Source: Nocardia australiensis (GTDB lineage Bacteria > Actinomycetota > Actinomycetes > Mycobacteriales > Mycobacteriaceae). Taken from it: a stretch of DNA of 64,000 nucleotides. Position numbers and translations under genes: made by a program. The notes under the pieces are model-generated. The model searched no databases and had not been told where the DNA came from. It saw only the letters and a list, made by a program, of their open reading frames with translations. Of this stretch, positions 27,165 to 35,967 are shown piece after piece. Numbering within the stretch: position 1 is the stretch's first letter; the number at the start of each line of letters is the position of its first letter. The stretch is from contig NZ_JAJFZM010000001.1 of the NCBI RefSeq assembly GCF_020733705.1, positions 1,240,001 to 1,304,000 on the forward strand. The letters are read 5' to 3'.

Positions 27165-28419
27165 CGGAATCGTCCCGCTGATCCTGGCGCGTATCGGTTT
27201 TCGCCTGATCGATAGCCTGTGCCAGCGTCGCGGCCACATCGAACCGGCTCGGATCCGGGTTTTCGTCGGGCTCCGCCGAGAACCGTCTACCCGGCTCGAC
27301 GGCCTGTAACTCTTCGAGCATTTCATCCGGACTCTCGGCGAGCAGGGATCGGATCGCGGTGTTCATCACCGCGACGAACGGTACCGCCAGCAGACCGCCC
27401 GCGATGCCGCCGACCACGAGCCCCGCGGTAATGGCCAGCACGACCGCGAGCGGATGGATGCTTACCGCGCGGCCGAGCAGCAACGGCTGCAGCACGTGAC
27501 TCTCCAGCTGCATCACCGCGATGATGATGCCGAGCACGATCAGCGCGGTCACCAGGCCCTTGGTGACCATCGCGATGAAAACGGCGACGGTCCCCGCGAG
27601 GAAAGCACCGATGATCGGAATGAACGCGCTGATGAATACCAGTGAGGCCAGCGGCAGTGCCAGCGGCACACCGAGAATCGCCAATCCCGCACCGATGCCG
27701 ATGGCATCCACCGCCGCGACGGCCACCGTCGCACGCACGAATCCGACCAGCGTCCCGAACCCGAGCTGCCCGGCCGTACGCACCTTCTCGCGATGCGGCG
27801 TCGGCACGACCCGGGTGACGAACTCCCAGATCTGATCGCCGCCGTAGAGGAAGAAGATGAGAATGAACAGCGTCAGGAAGGTGCCGGTGAGTATGTGCCC
27901 GATCACCGTCGCGGTGGTCAGCGCGCCACTGGTGAGGCTGTCTTGATTGGACCGGATCGCCTTGACAATGGTGTCGCCGGCATTGCGGATCTGGTCATCG
28001 CTCATGTGCGCGGGGCCATTGATGAGCCAGTCCTGAATCTGATGGATACTGTGGGTGATCTCGTCGGACAGCTGCGGCACACCATCGACGAACTGCTCGA
28101 CGACAAACGTCATGATGCCCGCGACCAAACCGAGCGAGCCCGCGAGCGCGACGAAGACCCCCACCGCTCGCGGCACGCCGAGCCGTTGCATCCAATCCAC
28201 CAGCGGTGTCAGTAATCCAGCCGCAAGCAGGGCGATGGCGATCGGTATCACCACGGTCGCGAGCTTCTGCACAATCACGGCCAACGCGATCACGACCGCC
28301 AAAATGACCAACAGCCGCCACGACCACTCCGCGGTCATCCGAACGAGTGGGTGCACGGCGTCCGCGGCGGAGCGGGAAGCGTTATCCTTCCGCGGAGAAC
28401 TTACCTTCGGGTCGGTCAC
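27142..28419 (-). CDS. AI-2E family transporter (Rv0205-like)
   Basis: About 425 residues with eight or so membrane segments in the AI-2E/PerM pattern: an N-terminal pair, a periplasmic domain (PQLSDEITHSIHQIQDWL), and the conserved C-terminal block IPIIGAFLAGTVAVFIAM ... LESHVLQPLLLGRAVSIHPLAVVLAITAG. Members export small molecules or act in ion exchange; substrate unknown. The start is uncertain: GTG 28419 is preferred because the homologous region begins near there, while ATG 28473 would add 18 residues. It is first in the series with the two-component system. It corresponds to Rv0205, next to mmpL3 in mycobacteria (from memory). Confidence 0.88.
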   Translation of the reverse strand: MTDPKVSSPRKDNASRSAADAVHPLVRMTAEWSWRLLVILAVVIALAVIVQKLATVVIPIAIALLAAGLLTPLVDWMQRLGVPRAVGVFVALAGSLGLVAGIMTFVVEQFVDGVPQLSDEITHSIHQIQDWLINGPAHMSDDQIRNAGDTIVKAIRSNQDSLTSGALTTATVIGHILTGTFLTLFILIFFLYGGDQIWEFVTRVVPTPHREKVRTAGQLGFGTLVGFVRATVAVAAVDAIGIGAGLAILGVPLALPLASLVFISAFIPIIGAFLAGTVAVFIAMVTKGLVTALIVLGIIIAVMQLESHVLQPLLLGRAVSIHPLAVVLAITAGLVVGGIAGGLLAVPFVAVMNTAIRSLLAESPDEMLEELQAVEPGRRFSAEPDENPDPSRFDVAATLAQAIDQAKTDTRQDQRDDSDDTAPSG

Positions 28420-28512
28420 CTTCGTGAGCCTAACGGGCGCGGCGGGAGTTGGAAGGTGCGGCGGCCGTCTCATACCGACCGCGCCCCGAACATGAGCACA
28501 TGATCGAAACGC

Positions 28513-28518
28513 TAGATT
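28513..28518 (+). promoter_or_regulatory. Candidate -10 box for a leaderless cyclase transcript
   Basis: TAGATT, 7 nt before the GTG at 28526, with no Shine-Dalgarno site. Confidence 0.5.
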
Positions 28519-28525
28519 GGTGATC

Positions 28526-30079
28526 GTGTCAGCGCCCTTGGAAGCGGTCAAACAGACCATGCGAACGCGCTGGCCGCTGTACCTGACATCGATGCTGCTG
28601 GCCAATGCCTTCGGCGCGGTTCTGGTGTGGGCGTTCATTCAATATGGACTTCCGGTGCCGGAGGGAGGATCGGTCGGTGCCAGGCGCGCCGGCCTACTGA
28701 TCCCCGGCCTGGTCTTCGTGACCGGCGGGTTGCTCAGCCTTGCCGCCTCGGCTCTGATGCTGCGCCCGGTGATGCGGTGGCAGGTGCGTGGCGGACCGCC
28801 GAGCCGCCAAGAACAGATGGCCGCGCTGCATGCCCCATTGCGGCAGGCAATAGTGCATTTGGCGTTATGGCTGGTCGGCGGCGTTGTGCTGGCCGCAACG
28901 ATCATTGTCGACGCGCCCGAGCTAGCGGGCGCGGTCATCGTTACCGAATGTATGGCCGCGACGATCGTATTCGGCTTCACCTACATGCTCGGCGAACGGA
29001 TTCTGCGTCCAGTGGCCGCCCAAGCGCTCACCGAGGGCACCTTCGATCACACCCTGACCCCGGGCGTCGGCACCAGAATGGGCATGACCTGGGGCATGGG
29101 CACCTTCGCGCCCACCATCGCCATCGTGCTGCTGTGCGTCACCCAGATCTCCTCAGACGTGAAATTCTCCGCGCAGTCGCTGGCCATTTCGATCCTGCTG
29201 CTGTGTGGCGTGGTGATCATGCAGGCACTCGCGCTGTCGATGCTGACGGGCTCGAGCATCTCCGATCCGGTGCGCCAGCTCAGCCAGGCCATCGACCGGG
29301 TGCAGGAAGGTGCCCGCGACGTGCAGGTCGACGTGTTCGACGGCAGCGAAATCGGGCTGCTCCAGGTCGGCTTCAACCGCATGATGGAAGAGGCGGCCAA
29401 GCGCCGCCAGCTACAGGAATTGTTCGGTCAGCATGTGGGCGAAGAGGTCGCGCAGCGGGCGCTGGACTACGGCACCGAACTCGGTGGCGAAACCCGGTTC
29501 GTCGCGGTGCTGTTCGTCGATATGGTCGGTTCCACCGCGACCGCGGCCGAGCGACCGCCGACCGAGGTGGTCAGGCTGCTCAACGAGTTCTTCCGGATCG
29601 TCGTCGACGTCATCGACCGCCATCACGGCTTCGTAAACAAGTTCGTCGGCGATGCGGCGCTGGCCATCTTCGGCGCCCCGCTCGATCGGCCCGATGCTCC
29701 GACCGCCGCACTGGCCGCGGGCCGCGAGCTGCGGGAAGCCCTGCGGGAGGTTCCCGAACTCGATATCGGCATCGGCGTATCGGCGGGCCTCGCCGTCGCC
29801 GGAAATATCGGTGCCGCAAATCGATTTGAATACACGGTCATCGGGGACCCGGTCAATGAGGCGTCCCGGCTGACCGAACTGGCCAAAGATCAACCAGGGC
29901 GGGTCCTTGCCTCCAGCAGCGCGCTGTATTTCGCCGACGAGAGTGAGCAAGACCTTTGGGAAACCGGCGACGAAGTGCAGTTGCGCGGTCGGCGCAGAAA
30001 AACATTATTGGCCTGGCCATCAGACGGCGCGGGCCCGCACGTCGATGCAGACAGCGAAACAGCCGATTCGTTAGGGTGA
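28526..30079 (+). CDS. Membrane-bound class III adenylate/guanylate cyclase with HAMP domain
   Basis: About 517 residues: six predicted membrane segments (residues 18-250), a HAMP linker (VRQLSQAIDRVQEGARDVQVDVFDGSEIGLLQVGFNRMM), then a class III cyclase domain. The metal-binding aspartates are in VLFVDMVGSTA and FVNKFVGDAALAIFGAP, the substrate-determining lysine is in FVNKFVGD, and the transition-state Asn/Arg are in GDPVNEASRLT, so the enzyme should be active, making cAMP. This is the same design as mycobacterial Rv1318c-Rv1320c and Rv3645. The GTG at 28526 is preferred because a -10 box lies 7 nt upstream. It is followed 4 bases later by the next gene. Confidence 0.92.
   Translation: MSAPLEAVKQTMRTRWPLYLTSMLLANAFGAVLVWAFIQYGLPVPEGGSVGARRAGLLIPGLVFVTGGLLSLAASALMLRPVMRWQVRGGPPSRQEQMAALHAPLRQAIVHLALWLVGGVVLAATIIVDAPELAGAVIVTECMAATIVFGFTYMLGERILRPVAAQALTEGTFDHTLTPGVGTRMGMTWGMGTFAPTIAIVLLCVTQISSDVKFSAQSLAISILLLCGVVIMQALALSMLTGSSISDPVRQLSQAIDRVQEGARDVQVDVFDGSEIGLLQVGFNRMMEEAAKRRQLQELFGQHVGEEVAQRALDYGTELGGETRFVAVLFVDMVGSTATAAERPPTEVVRLLNEFFRIVVDVIDRHHGFVNKFVGDAALAIFGAPLDRPDAPTAALAAGRELREALREVPELDIGIGVSAGLAVAGNIGAANRFEYTVIGDPVNEASRLTELAKDQPGRVLASSSALYFADESEQDLWETGDEVQLRGRRRKTLLAWPSDGAGPHVDADSETADSLG
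30072..30077 (+). promoter_or_regulatory. Candidate -10 box for a leaderless LPG-synthase-like transcript
   Basis: TAGGGT at the very end of the cyclase gene, 6 nt before the GTG at 30084. Confidence 0.45.
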
Positions 30080-30083
30080 CCTC

Positions 30084-31178
30084 GTGACGGCCAACGGTGA
30101 ACCAGCGGGCGAGCCAGCGCCGAAGCAGTCCGTACATAAGCCACAGCGCACCAGATTCTGGTGGGTCAAATGGGTTCTCGGCGCCGCTTTGCTGGCTTTG
30201 CTGATCGGCGAAGGTTTTTACCTGTGGCCACGGCTGCACGAATCCTGGCGCAATCTCACCGAAATTCACTGGGGTTGGGTCGCGGCCTGTATTTGGATGC
30301 AGGCACTGTCGATGAGCGGATTCGCAAGGCTGCAAAAGCAGTTACTTCATGCCGGTGGTGTCGAGGTCAGTCAGCGTAAATCGGTTGCGGTTGTCTACGG
30401 CGCGACCGCGATGTCGGTGTCTTTGCCCGCGGGACAAGTATTTTCCACTACCTTCACCTATCGGCAAACCCGCCGCTGGGGGGCGAATCCGATCGTCGCG
30501 TCTTGGCAGCTGGTGATCTCCGGTGTCGTGGCCACGGCCGGACTGGCGTTGCTCGGTGTCGGCGGCGCACTGCTGGTCGGCAATCGGATCGGGCCCTTCA
30601 AGCTGATTCTCTCGCTTGTCGGGGTGGTCGCGCTGGTGTGGGCGGGCAACTACGTGTCCAACAATCCCGGTGCGATCGAAGCGGTGCTGCGCCGGGTGCT
30701 CGCGCTGATCAACCGGCTGCGCAAACGCCCCGAAGACCTTGGCATGAACAAGGTCGCCGATGTGCTGAGCCAGCTGGAGTCCGTCGATCTCGGCAAGCGC
30801 GACGGCGCCATGGTCACCGGATGGGCGCTGGTGCACCGGTTCGCCGACGTGGCCTGTCTCGGCGCGGCCTGCTACGCGGTCGGCGGCGATCCGAAGCTGG
30901 CCGGTCTGCTCATCGCCTTCACCGCGGGCAAGGCCGTCGGTTCCATACCGTTCGCCCCCGGCGGGATCGTCTATGTCGACGCGACGCTCATCTATGGCCT
31001 CACCGCGGGCGCGGGCCTGCCCGCCGCGCAGGCGGTCGCCGCCGCGTTCGTATACCGGCTGGTGAGCTTCATTCTGGTGGCGGTCATCGGCTGGATCGTC
31101 TTCGCGTTCGTATTCCGGACCCCGCAGGACGACGACGCGGAATACGAGAAGGAATTCGAGCAGCGCCGGACCCTGTAG
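30084..31178 (+). CDS. LPG-synthase transmembrane-domain (UPF0104/AglD-like) membrane protein
   Basis: 364 residues with seven or eight membrane segments. The signature region of the lysylphosphatidylglycerol-synthase TM domain is visible: VSLPAGQVFSTTFTYRQTRRWGA early, and a late FTAGKAVGSIPFAPGGIVYVDATLIYGL with the Pro-Gly-Gly turn. These domains act in lipid flipping or lipid modification; the aminoacyltransferase domain is absent here. The C-terminal tail is acidic. It corresponds in order to Rv0204c (from memory). It starts 4 bases after the cyclase stop and may have its own leaderless promoter. Confidence 0.82.
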   Translation: MTANGEPAGEPAPKQSVHKPQRTRFWWVKWVLGAALLALLIGEGFYLWPRLHESWRNLTEIHWGWVAACIWMQALSMSGFARLQKQLLHAGGVEVSQRKSVAVVYGATAMSVSLPAGQVFSTTFTYRQTRRWGANPIVASWQLVISGVVATAGLALLGVGGALLVGNRIGPFKLILSLVGVVALVWAGNYVSNNPGAIEAVLRRVLALINRLRKRPEDLGMNKVADVLSQLESVDLGKRDGAMVTGWALVHRFADVACLGAACYAVGGDPKLAGLLIAFTAGKAVGSIPFAPGGIVYVDATLIYGLTAGAGLPAAQAVAAAFVYRLVSFILVAVIGWIVFAFVFRTPQDDDAEYEKEFEQRRTL

Positions 31179-31198
31179 CGGCTGTCGGCGATGGCACG

Positions 31199-31597
31199 GT
31201 GAACACACCGATTACGCTGGCGAGAGTGAAGAAATTGGCGCCGTTGGTGGTCGACGCACTGCTGGTGATCCTGTTTTGTGCCATAGGCAGGCGCAGCCAC
31301 GACGAGGCAGTACTGACCGGCCTGTTGAAGACGTTGTGGCCCTTCGCGGTCGGTCTGGTGATCGGGTGGGTGCTGGCTGTGGTGATCGCCGACCGGCTGC
31401 GCGGCGAACAGGACGGGTTCGATGGGACCGCCGTGTGGCCGACGGGAGTTGTGGTCTGGCTCGCCACCCTGGTCGGCGGCATGCTGTTGCGAGTGATCAG
31501 CGGTCAGGGCACGGCGTTCAGTTTCTTTCTGGTGGCTGCCACAGTGCTCGCGGTGTTCCTGCTTGGCTGGCGGGCAGCGCTCAGAGCGTTGCGCTAG
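31199..31597 (+). CDS. DUF3054 small membrane protein
   Basis: 132 residues with four membrane segments and the DUF3054 pattern VDALLVILFCAIGRRSHDE in the first helix, WPFAVGLVIGW in the second and TAVWPTGVVVWLATLVGGMLLR in the third. The function of the family is unknown. GTG 31199 is used; GTG 31226 would also be possible because the family homology begins near it. It lies 20 bases after the preceding membrane-protein gene, so it may belong to that operon, and it converges on the PBP-like gene with only 10 bases between stops. Confidence 0.82.
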   Translation: MNTPITLARVKKLAPLVVDALLVILFCAIGRRSHDEAVLTGLLKTLWPFAVGLVIGWVLAVVIADRLRGEQDGFDGTAVWPTGVVVWLATLVGGMLLRVISGQGTAFSFFLVAATVLAVFLLGWRAALRALR

Positions 31598-31607
31598 CCG
31601 AAGAACC

Positions 31608-33287
31608 TCACGCCTCGGGTGTGGCGAGGGCTTGCAGCATCCTGGCCGCCATCCGCGCGGTCGCGTCGCCGCTGTCGACGTCATTGATGTGGATCGCGAA
31701 GGCGAGATCACCCATATTCGCGATCAGCCACCCGTCGGCTCCCGCTGTCGCGGTGAATCCGGTGACGTCGCGGTAGCCGCGCACGCTGGCGAATTCCGGT
31801 CGGCCCGCGCCGTCGCGCAGCAGGCCGCGCAGCCGATCGGTCATCTCCCGGGTCAGCTGGGGCAACTGCGCGTCCGTAGTGCTCGGACGCGCGACCTCGA
31901 TCATCGGCGGTGGTACCGCGCCGCGCGTAATGGCCGCCGCGGCGATCGCCATGCCGAACGGGCTGGCCAGTACAGCATCGTTGCCGCCACCCTGGCGCAC
32001 CTGCTCGGCGCTGCGGCCCGCGATCGCCAACCGCCCGGTCACCTCGTCGAGCCCAGGCACCTTGAAATCGACTCCGACGCCGAGGGTCGCGGCGGCGTCG
32101 GCCGCGTCCTGCACCGAAACATCCTGTGGCGCCTTGCCCTTCGCGACCGCGGCAATGGTGCGGAAAAGTTCGATATTCCCGCCAACCGGATACAGTCCCG
32201 TGAACGCGACGGAACCGTGCTCACTGGCCTGACTGTTCTGCGCCGCCGCAACCACCGCACCGGTGGACGGTTGAATCACCACAATGGATGCCTGGGTGGC
32301 CGCGCTGACCACCGCGTCCTCGGCCGCACGCTGTAGCCGCTGGTCGATCGTCCCGGCGATATCGGGCCCTGGGGGACCCTGCTGTCCCGCGATCTGGCTG
32401 ACGAACCGCCCATCGGGCTCGAAAATCTGCACACCCCAGCCGGAATGCTCGTCCTGGCTGTCCTCCTGCACCTTGCGCAGCGCGTCCAGCAGGGGCGACC
32501 ACACCCGGCGATCGGCGGCGATAAGGCGCGGCTGCTTCTCCATCACAACACCCTGGATGCGGGCCATATCCGGTTCCAGGATCTCGAAATCGGGGTCGCG
32601 CAGGTTCACCGCGACGATCGGCTTCCCCTCCGAGGTGGACAACTGCTGCATCAGCGCCGGTCCGGTGATCAGCGGCGCGACCGGCTCGATGGCCTTGGCG
32701 AGCGCATCGGAGGCGGCGACCGGGTCGGACATCTTGGCGGGGTCGAGCTTGATCACGTTGATCGTCTGCTCGGTCATCAGCGGTTGGCCGGCAATATCGT
32801 TGACGCGCGGCGCGGGCGTTGCCGTGGTACGCACCAGGCGCACAGTCCGGTTGTGCTCCAGCTGCGGCATGACAATGGCGGGGTCCCAGGAAATCCGCCA
32901 GCCGATGGCCAACTTCCGAATATTGCCCTGGAGACTGTACTTCCAGTTCCGGTCGCCGCCGAAGTTCCAGGCGACATCCAGGCTGAAGATGCCGGATTCG
33001 GCGTCGAGGCCGATGAATTGGGTCTTCTCGTAGTCGACCTTGCCCGGCGCGAGCCCGGCAAACATTTGCTTCAGCGTTGCCGAGGCCGCAGTGGGGTACG
33101 ACGTCAGCTGTGATGCCGCCAAATAGTCCTGGTCGTCGAGCAACTCGGTGAAGCGCTCGACTACACCCTCGGCCTCACTGCCGCGCTGGTGGGATACGCA
33201 CGATCCCATCGCGATAGCCAGCGCCGCCACCGCCGCGAGTGCGATTGCGCTGCGGACGCGAAAGCGGCGGGATCCCCACACATCCAT
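31608..33287 (-). CDS. Degenerate penicillin-binding-protein-like lipoprotein
   Basis: 559 residues: an export signal with lipobox-like MGSC (Cys about 30), an NTF2-like MecA_N domain (residues 35-140), a PBP dimerisation domain and a C-terminal transpeptidase-like domain. This is the layout of the M. tuberculosis lipoprotein PBP Rv2864c. The catalytic motifs look lost: the SxxK site, expected after GLYP-x-G, reads GNIE (about 370-373), and KTG is VTG (about residue 510). Such a protein should not crosslink peptidoglycan or bind beta-lactams covalently. It may be a scaffold or regulatory subunit. ATG 33287 has GAAGAG 8 nt upstream. Confidence 0.75.
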   Translation of the reverse strand: MDVWGSRRFRVRSAIALAAVAALAIAMGSCVSHQRGSEAEGVVERFTELLDDQDYLAASQLTSYPTAASATLKQMFAGLAPGKVDYEKTQFIGLDAESGIFSLDVAWNFGGDRNWKYSLQGNIRKLAIGWRISWDPAIVMPQLEHNRTVRLVRTTATPAPRVNDIAGQPLMTEQTINVIKLDPAKMSDPVAASDALAKAIEPVAPLITGPALMQQLSTSEGKPIVAVNLRDPDFEILEPDMARIQGVVMEKQPRLIAADRRVWSPLLDALRKVQEDSQDEHSGWGVQIFEPDGRFVSQIAGQQGPPGPDIAGTIDQRLQRAAEDAVVSAATQASIVVIQPSTGAVVAAAQNSQASEHGSVAFTGLYPVGGNIELFRTIAAVAKGKAPQDVSVQDAADAAATLGVGVDFKVPGLDEVTGRLAIAGRSAEQVRQGGGNDAVLASPFGMAIAAAAITRGAVPPPMIEVARPSTTDAQLPQLTREMTDRLRGLLRDGAGRPEFASVRGYRDVTGFTATAGADGWLIANMGDLAFAIHINDVDSGDATARMAARMLQALATPEA

Positions 33288-33681
33288 GTCGCCCACTCTT
33301 CACTCTTGTCACTCCAGTAACAAGACCACCGTACCTGAATGTACTTACCCGCAACGCCCCCGTGACCGAGGACGATACCCACGCTCAGCATCTCAATTGT
33401 GCCCGAAACCTCGCATCCTGGGGGTCAATCAAGAACGCTGCGCAGTCACAAGGCGGCAACGGCCGCCGCTACCGTACCGGCCGGAACGGGAAGTTGGGCG
33501 ATAACGGCCAACTTCGGCGTTTCGGAGCCAGACAAGCCTATCGACCAGCAGATCGGTCTCGCACAGGTACCCGGACAACCCGGCATGAACCCGTTCGCGC
33601 AGAGCGGAACCGTAGCAGCCTATTGCGACGTAATCTTGTAATCATAGCAATCAGCGCGGCACAGTAAGTAGGTGATTCCCA
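33288..33681. other. Divergent intergenic region
   Basis: About 390 bases between the PBP-like gene and a hypothetical gene. An inverted repeat TCTTGT/ACAAGA (33304-33309 and 33320-33325) lies in the 5' region of the PBP-like gene and could be an operator. One 80-codon frame (33399-33641, plus strand) was judged non-coding. Nothing else was identified. Confidence 0.4.
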
Positions 33682-34287
33682 ATGAGGCATGAACATCGGG
33701 GACGCGGTTTCGGACGACCGGGCGGCTGGCAGCAGGCCGATTTACCTGATCCCGCGGATGTCCCCGACTGGTTCGCCGGACGGTTGCCAAGCGACTGGTT
33801 CACCGGCGCTCCCGTGATCGAAATCGATCGGGACGAGATTGTGGTTATCGGCGAACTACCGATCCCGCAACCGGAAAAGTCGGCCGGATCCGAGGACGAG
33901 GCCGGCGCGCAGGCCCCCGCCGAGATCCCGAACGCGACGAAGGAGGGAGCGGTCGCCCGATTTCGCGAATCGACCCGCCCCGCTCGTATGCAGATCGCGG
34001 GCGAGGCGCAGCGGCGCTATGGGCGCAATGTCGCCTGGGGCGTATCGGTGGATGGTCAGCGCGTCATGTTCACCCATCTAGCGGTTCCCGTGATGACGCG
34101 ACTGCGGCAGCCCGAACGCAAGGTACTCGACACGCTTGTCGACTCCGGCGTGGCTCGCTCACGCGCCGACGCACTGGCGTGGACGGTGAAACTCGCGGGC
34201 AAGCACGCGGAATCGTGGTTGGAAGAACTGCGTACCGCGATGCGCAAGGTAGACGACTTGCGTTCGGAAGGACCTAACGGCCTCTGA
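33682..34287 (+). CDS. Hypothetical actinobacterial protein with RHH-like C-terminus
   Basis: 201 residues. The first 90 are acidic and disordered after DWFAGRLPSDWF. The C-terminal half is ordered: VDGQRVMFTHLAVPVMTRLRQPERKVLDTLVDSGVARSRADALAWTVKLAGKHAESWLEEL. Its helix-turn-helix-like spacing, with GVARSRADAL in the turn, resembles ribbon-helix-helix proteins, but no DNA-binding role is shown. ATG 33682 is the only good start. It lies 24 bases upstream of aroQ on the same strand. Confidence 0.6.
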   Translation: MRHEHRGRGFGRPGGWQQADLPDPADVPDWFAGRLPSDWFTGAPVIEIDRDEIVVIGELPIPQPEKSAGSEDEAGAQAPAEIPNATKEGAVARFRESTRPARMQIAGEAQRRYGRNVAWGVSVDGQRVMFTHLAVPVMTRLRQPERKVLDTLVDSGVARSRADALAWTVKLAGKHAESWLEELRTAMRKVDDLRSEGPNGL

Positions 34288-34298
34288 TGGCTTCGGGC

Positions 34299-34304
34299 TA
34301 AGGT
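34299..34304 (+). promoter_or_regulatory. Candidate -10 box for a leaderless aroQ transcript
   Basis: TAAGGT, 7 nt before the ATG at 34312, with no Shine-Dalgarno site. Confidence 0.5.
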
Positions 34305-34311
34305 TGCCCAC

Positions 34312-34749
34312 ATGTCGACACCCGGTCCGATCCTGGTTCTCAACGGCCCGAACTTGAACATGCTCGGCATCCGTCAGCCCGAGATCTACGGATCGGCGAC
34401 GCTCGACGACGTCGTCGAGCTGTGTAGGCAGACCGCCGCCCGGCACGGCCGCGAGATCGTCGCTTTCCAGTCGAATTCCGAGGGGACGCTGATCGATCGG
34501 ATCCACCGGGCGCGCGGCGTCGAATCGGGCATTGTCATCAATCCCGGTGGACTCACCCACACCTCGGTGGCGCTGCGGGACGCGCTGGTAATTCCCGAGG
34601 TTCCGATTGTGGAGGTGCACATGAGCAATGTGCACGCCCGCGAGGAGTTCCGGCACCACTCCTACATCTCGCCGATCGCTACCGCGGTCGTCGCCGGCAT
34701 GGGCGTCTACGGCTACGGCGCCGCCATCGAATTCCTTATCCACGGCTGA
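34312..34749 (+). CDS. aroQ: Type II 3-dehydroquinate dehydratase
   Basis: 145 residues, normal for type II enzymes, which remove water from 3-dehydroquinate in the shikimate pathway as cytoplasmic dodecamers. The signature [21 protein letters not shown] contains the active-site Asn, Arg and Tyr. [35 protein letters not shown] (Asn and His of the anion site) and [21 protein letters not shown] are intact. A strong hairpin follows. The gene is single, not clustered with other aro genes, and possibly leaderless. Confidence 0.96.
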   Translation: MSTPGPILVLNGPNLNMLGIRQPEIYGSATLDDVVELCRQTAARHGREIVAFQSNSEGTLIDRIHRARGVESGIVINPGGLTHTSVALRDALVIPEVPIVEVHMSNVHAREEFRHHSYISPIATAVVAGMGVYGYGAAIEFLIHG

Positions 34750-34769
34750 TACTCGGGTCGGCCGAATAC

Positions 34770-34806
34770 TCCACAGGTGCCCGCACCGGGTGCGGACACC
34801 TGTGGA
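34770..34806. terminator. Bidirectional terminator between aroQ and the F420-type reductase gene
   Basis: A long hairpin: TCCACAGGTG (34770-34779) pairs with CACCTGTGGA (34797-34806), one mismatch, then CCGCAC pairs with GTGCGG (34781-34786, 34790-34795) around a 3-nt loop. It abuts the stop codon of the convergent gene. Confidence 0.85.
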
Positions 34807-35253
34807 TCAAACGAGACGGAACACGGGGAAGCCGGGGGCGATCGCGGCGAGCTCGTCGTCGGTGGCGTCCTTGGTGACGCCTTCGAAGAACTTGCCGACC
34901 TCCCAGCCCCAACGCCGCAGGTAGAGACGCAGCAGCGGAACCTTGTCCGCGTCGGCGACCTCGGCGACGGTGAACTTCTCGACCCTGCGCCCCAGCCGCA
35001 ACTCCCCCGTACCCGCCACGCGCAGGTTGCGCACCCATTGGGTGTGCCCGCGCGGAGCGACCAGATAGCGCGAACCATCCACATCCGTCAACAGGTTGAC
35101 AATCGTGGTCCGCCATTCGCCGCTCTTACGACCTCGAACCGCGAGCAGCCGCGCCCCCATCACGCTGATCCCGAGCCGCGGCAGCGAGTTGAAGACCTTA
35201 TTCATGATCGAACCCAGGCCGGTCGGACGGATGTAGCGAGTGCTGGCGTTCAT
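34807..35253 (-). CDS. Deazaflavin (F420)-dependent nitroreductase-family protein
   Basis: 148 residues, Ddn/FDOR-A type split-beta-barrel fold. The signature GRKSGEWRTTIVNLLTDVDGSRYLVAPRGHTQWVRNLRVAG (about residues 41-82) is that of mycobacterial Ddn-like proteins, which use reduced coenzyme F420 to reduce quinones or nitro compounds. The N-terminus (LGSIMNKVFNSLPRLGIS) is amphipathic and may contact the membrane. ATG 35253 has GGGAG 5 nt upstream. Two copies of a palindromic operator (35270-35336) lie just upstream, so it is probably controlled by a TetR-like repressor not seen nearby. Confidence 0.88.
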   Translation of the reverse strand: MNASTRYIRPTGLGSIMNKVFNSLPRLGISVMGARLLAVRGRKSGEWRTTIVNLLTDVDGSRYLVAPRGHTQWVRNLRVAGTGELRLGRRVEKFTVAEVADADKVPLLRLYLRRWGWEVGKFFEGVTKDATDDELAAIAPGFPVFRLV

Positions 35254-35269
35254 GATGACTCCCATTTGT

Positions 35270-35336
35270 GAGCAGTGCTCTCTGTTGAGAACAAGTGTCA
35301 CACCGTCCCGCCGACAAGTCAAGAGCAGTGCTCTCT
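35270..35336. promoter_or_regulatory. Two direct copies of a palindromic operator
   Basis: GAGCAGTGCTCTCT occurs at 35270-35283 and again at 35323-35336, 53 bp apart. The core GAGCAnTGCTC is a perfect palindrome around one base, typical of TetR-family sites. One copy sits between promoter and start codon of the F420-type reductase gene, the other further upstream. Confidence 0.6.
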
Positions 35337-35482
35337 AAATCCTCGATCGGTCCGGCATATCGGCCCACCGCCCGCCGTAACCCCTGACCAGCCTCGGTAT
35401 TCTGACCGCTCACCAGAATTCGAGGAGCGGCATTGTTCACGGTCAACGAGTACTTTGACGGCAACGTCACCTCGATTGCGGC

Positions 35483-35818
35483 ATGACCGCGCTGCGTTCG
35501 ATACTGCTGTTCGCGCTCGCCGCGGTCGCCGAAATCGGCGGTGCGTGGCTGGTCTGGCAGGGTGTTCGCGAACATCGCGGGTGGGTGTGGATCGGCGCGG
35601 GCGTGATCGCGCTCGGGTTCTATGGGTTCGTGGCCACGCTGCAACCCGACGCCGACTTCGGTCGCATACTGGCCGCCTATGGCGGTGTCTTCGTCGCGGG
35701 CTCACTGGCCTGGGGCATGGTCCTCGACGGCTACCGACCGGACCGGTGGGACATCACGGGCGCATCGATCTGCCTACTCGGGGTCGCCGTCATCATGTAC
35801 GCGCCGCGCATGAGCTGA
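35483..35818 (+). CDS. YnfA family membrane protein
   Basis: 111 residues with four membrane helices filling the protein, the SMR-like YnfA fold. Markers are [47 protein letters not shown] and [36 protein letters not shown]. YnfA proteins are small multidrug-resistance relatives; transport is unproven for most. ATG 35483; no clear Shine-Dalgarno site. It diverges from the F420-type reductase gene and its operators. Confidence 0.92.
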   Translation: MTALRSILLFALAAVAEIGGAWLVWQGVREHRGWVWIGAGVIALGFYGFVATLQPDADFGRILAAYGGVFVAGSLAWGMVLDGYRPDRWDITGASICLLGVAVIMYAPRMS

Positions 35819-35967
35819 ATCGGCTGCGCGACGTGCGAGGATGCTGAGAGATTGTGCGGCATCGCAACATGCCCGATCGTCGATCGCGTTGGTGACACGA
35901 AAACGAACCGCACGCCCGCCTCGACATACGGCTGAATCCGACGAACTGATCGAAAGGACCCAAACTC

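Noticed and set aside
33399..33641. 80-codon plus-strand frame in the gap beside the PBP-like gene
   Set aside because: No Shine-Dalgarno site, low-complexity start and no recognisable fold; could be a tiny gene but not supported.
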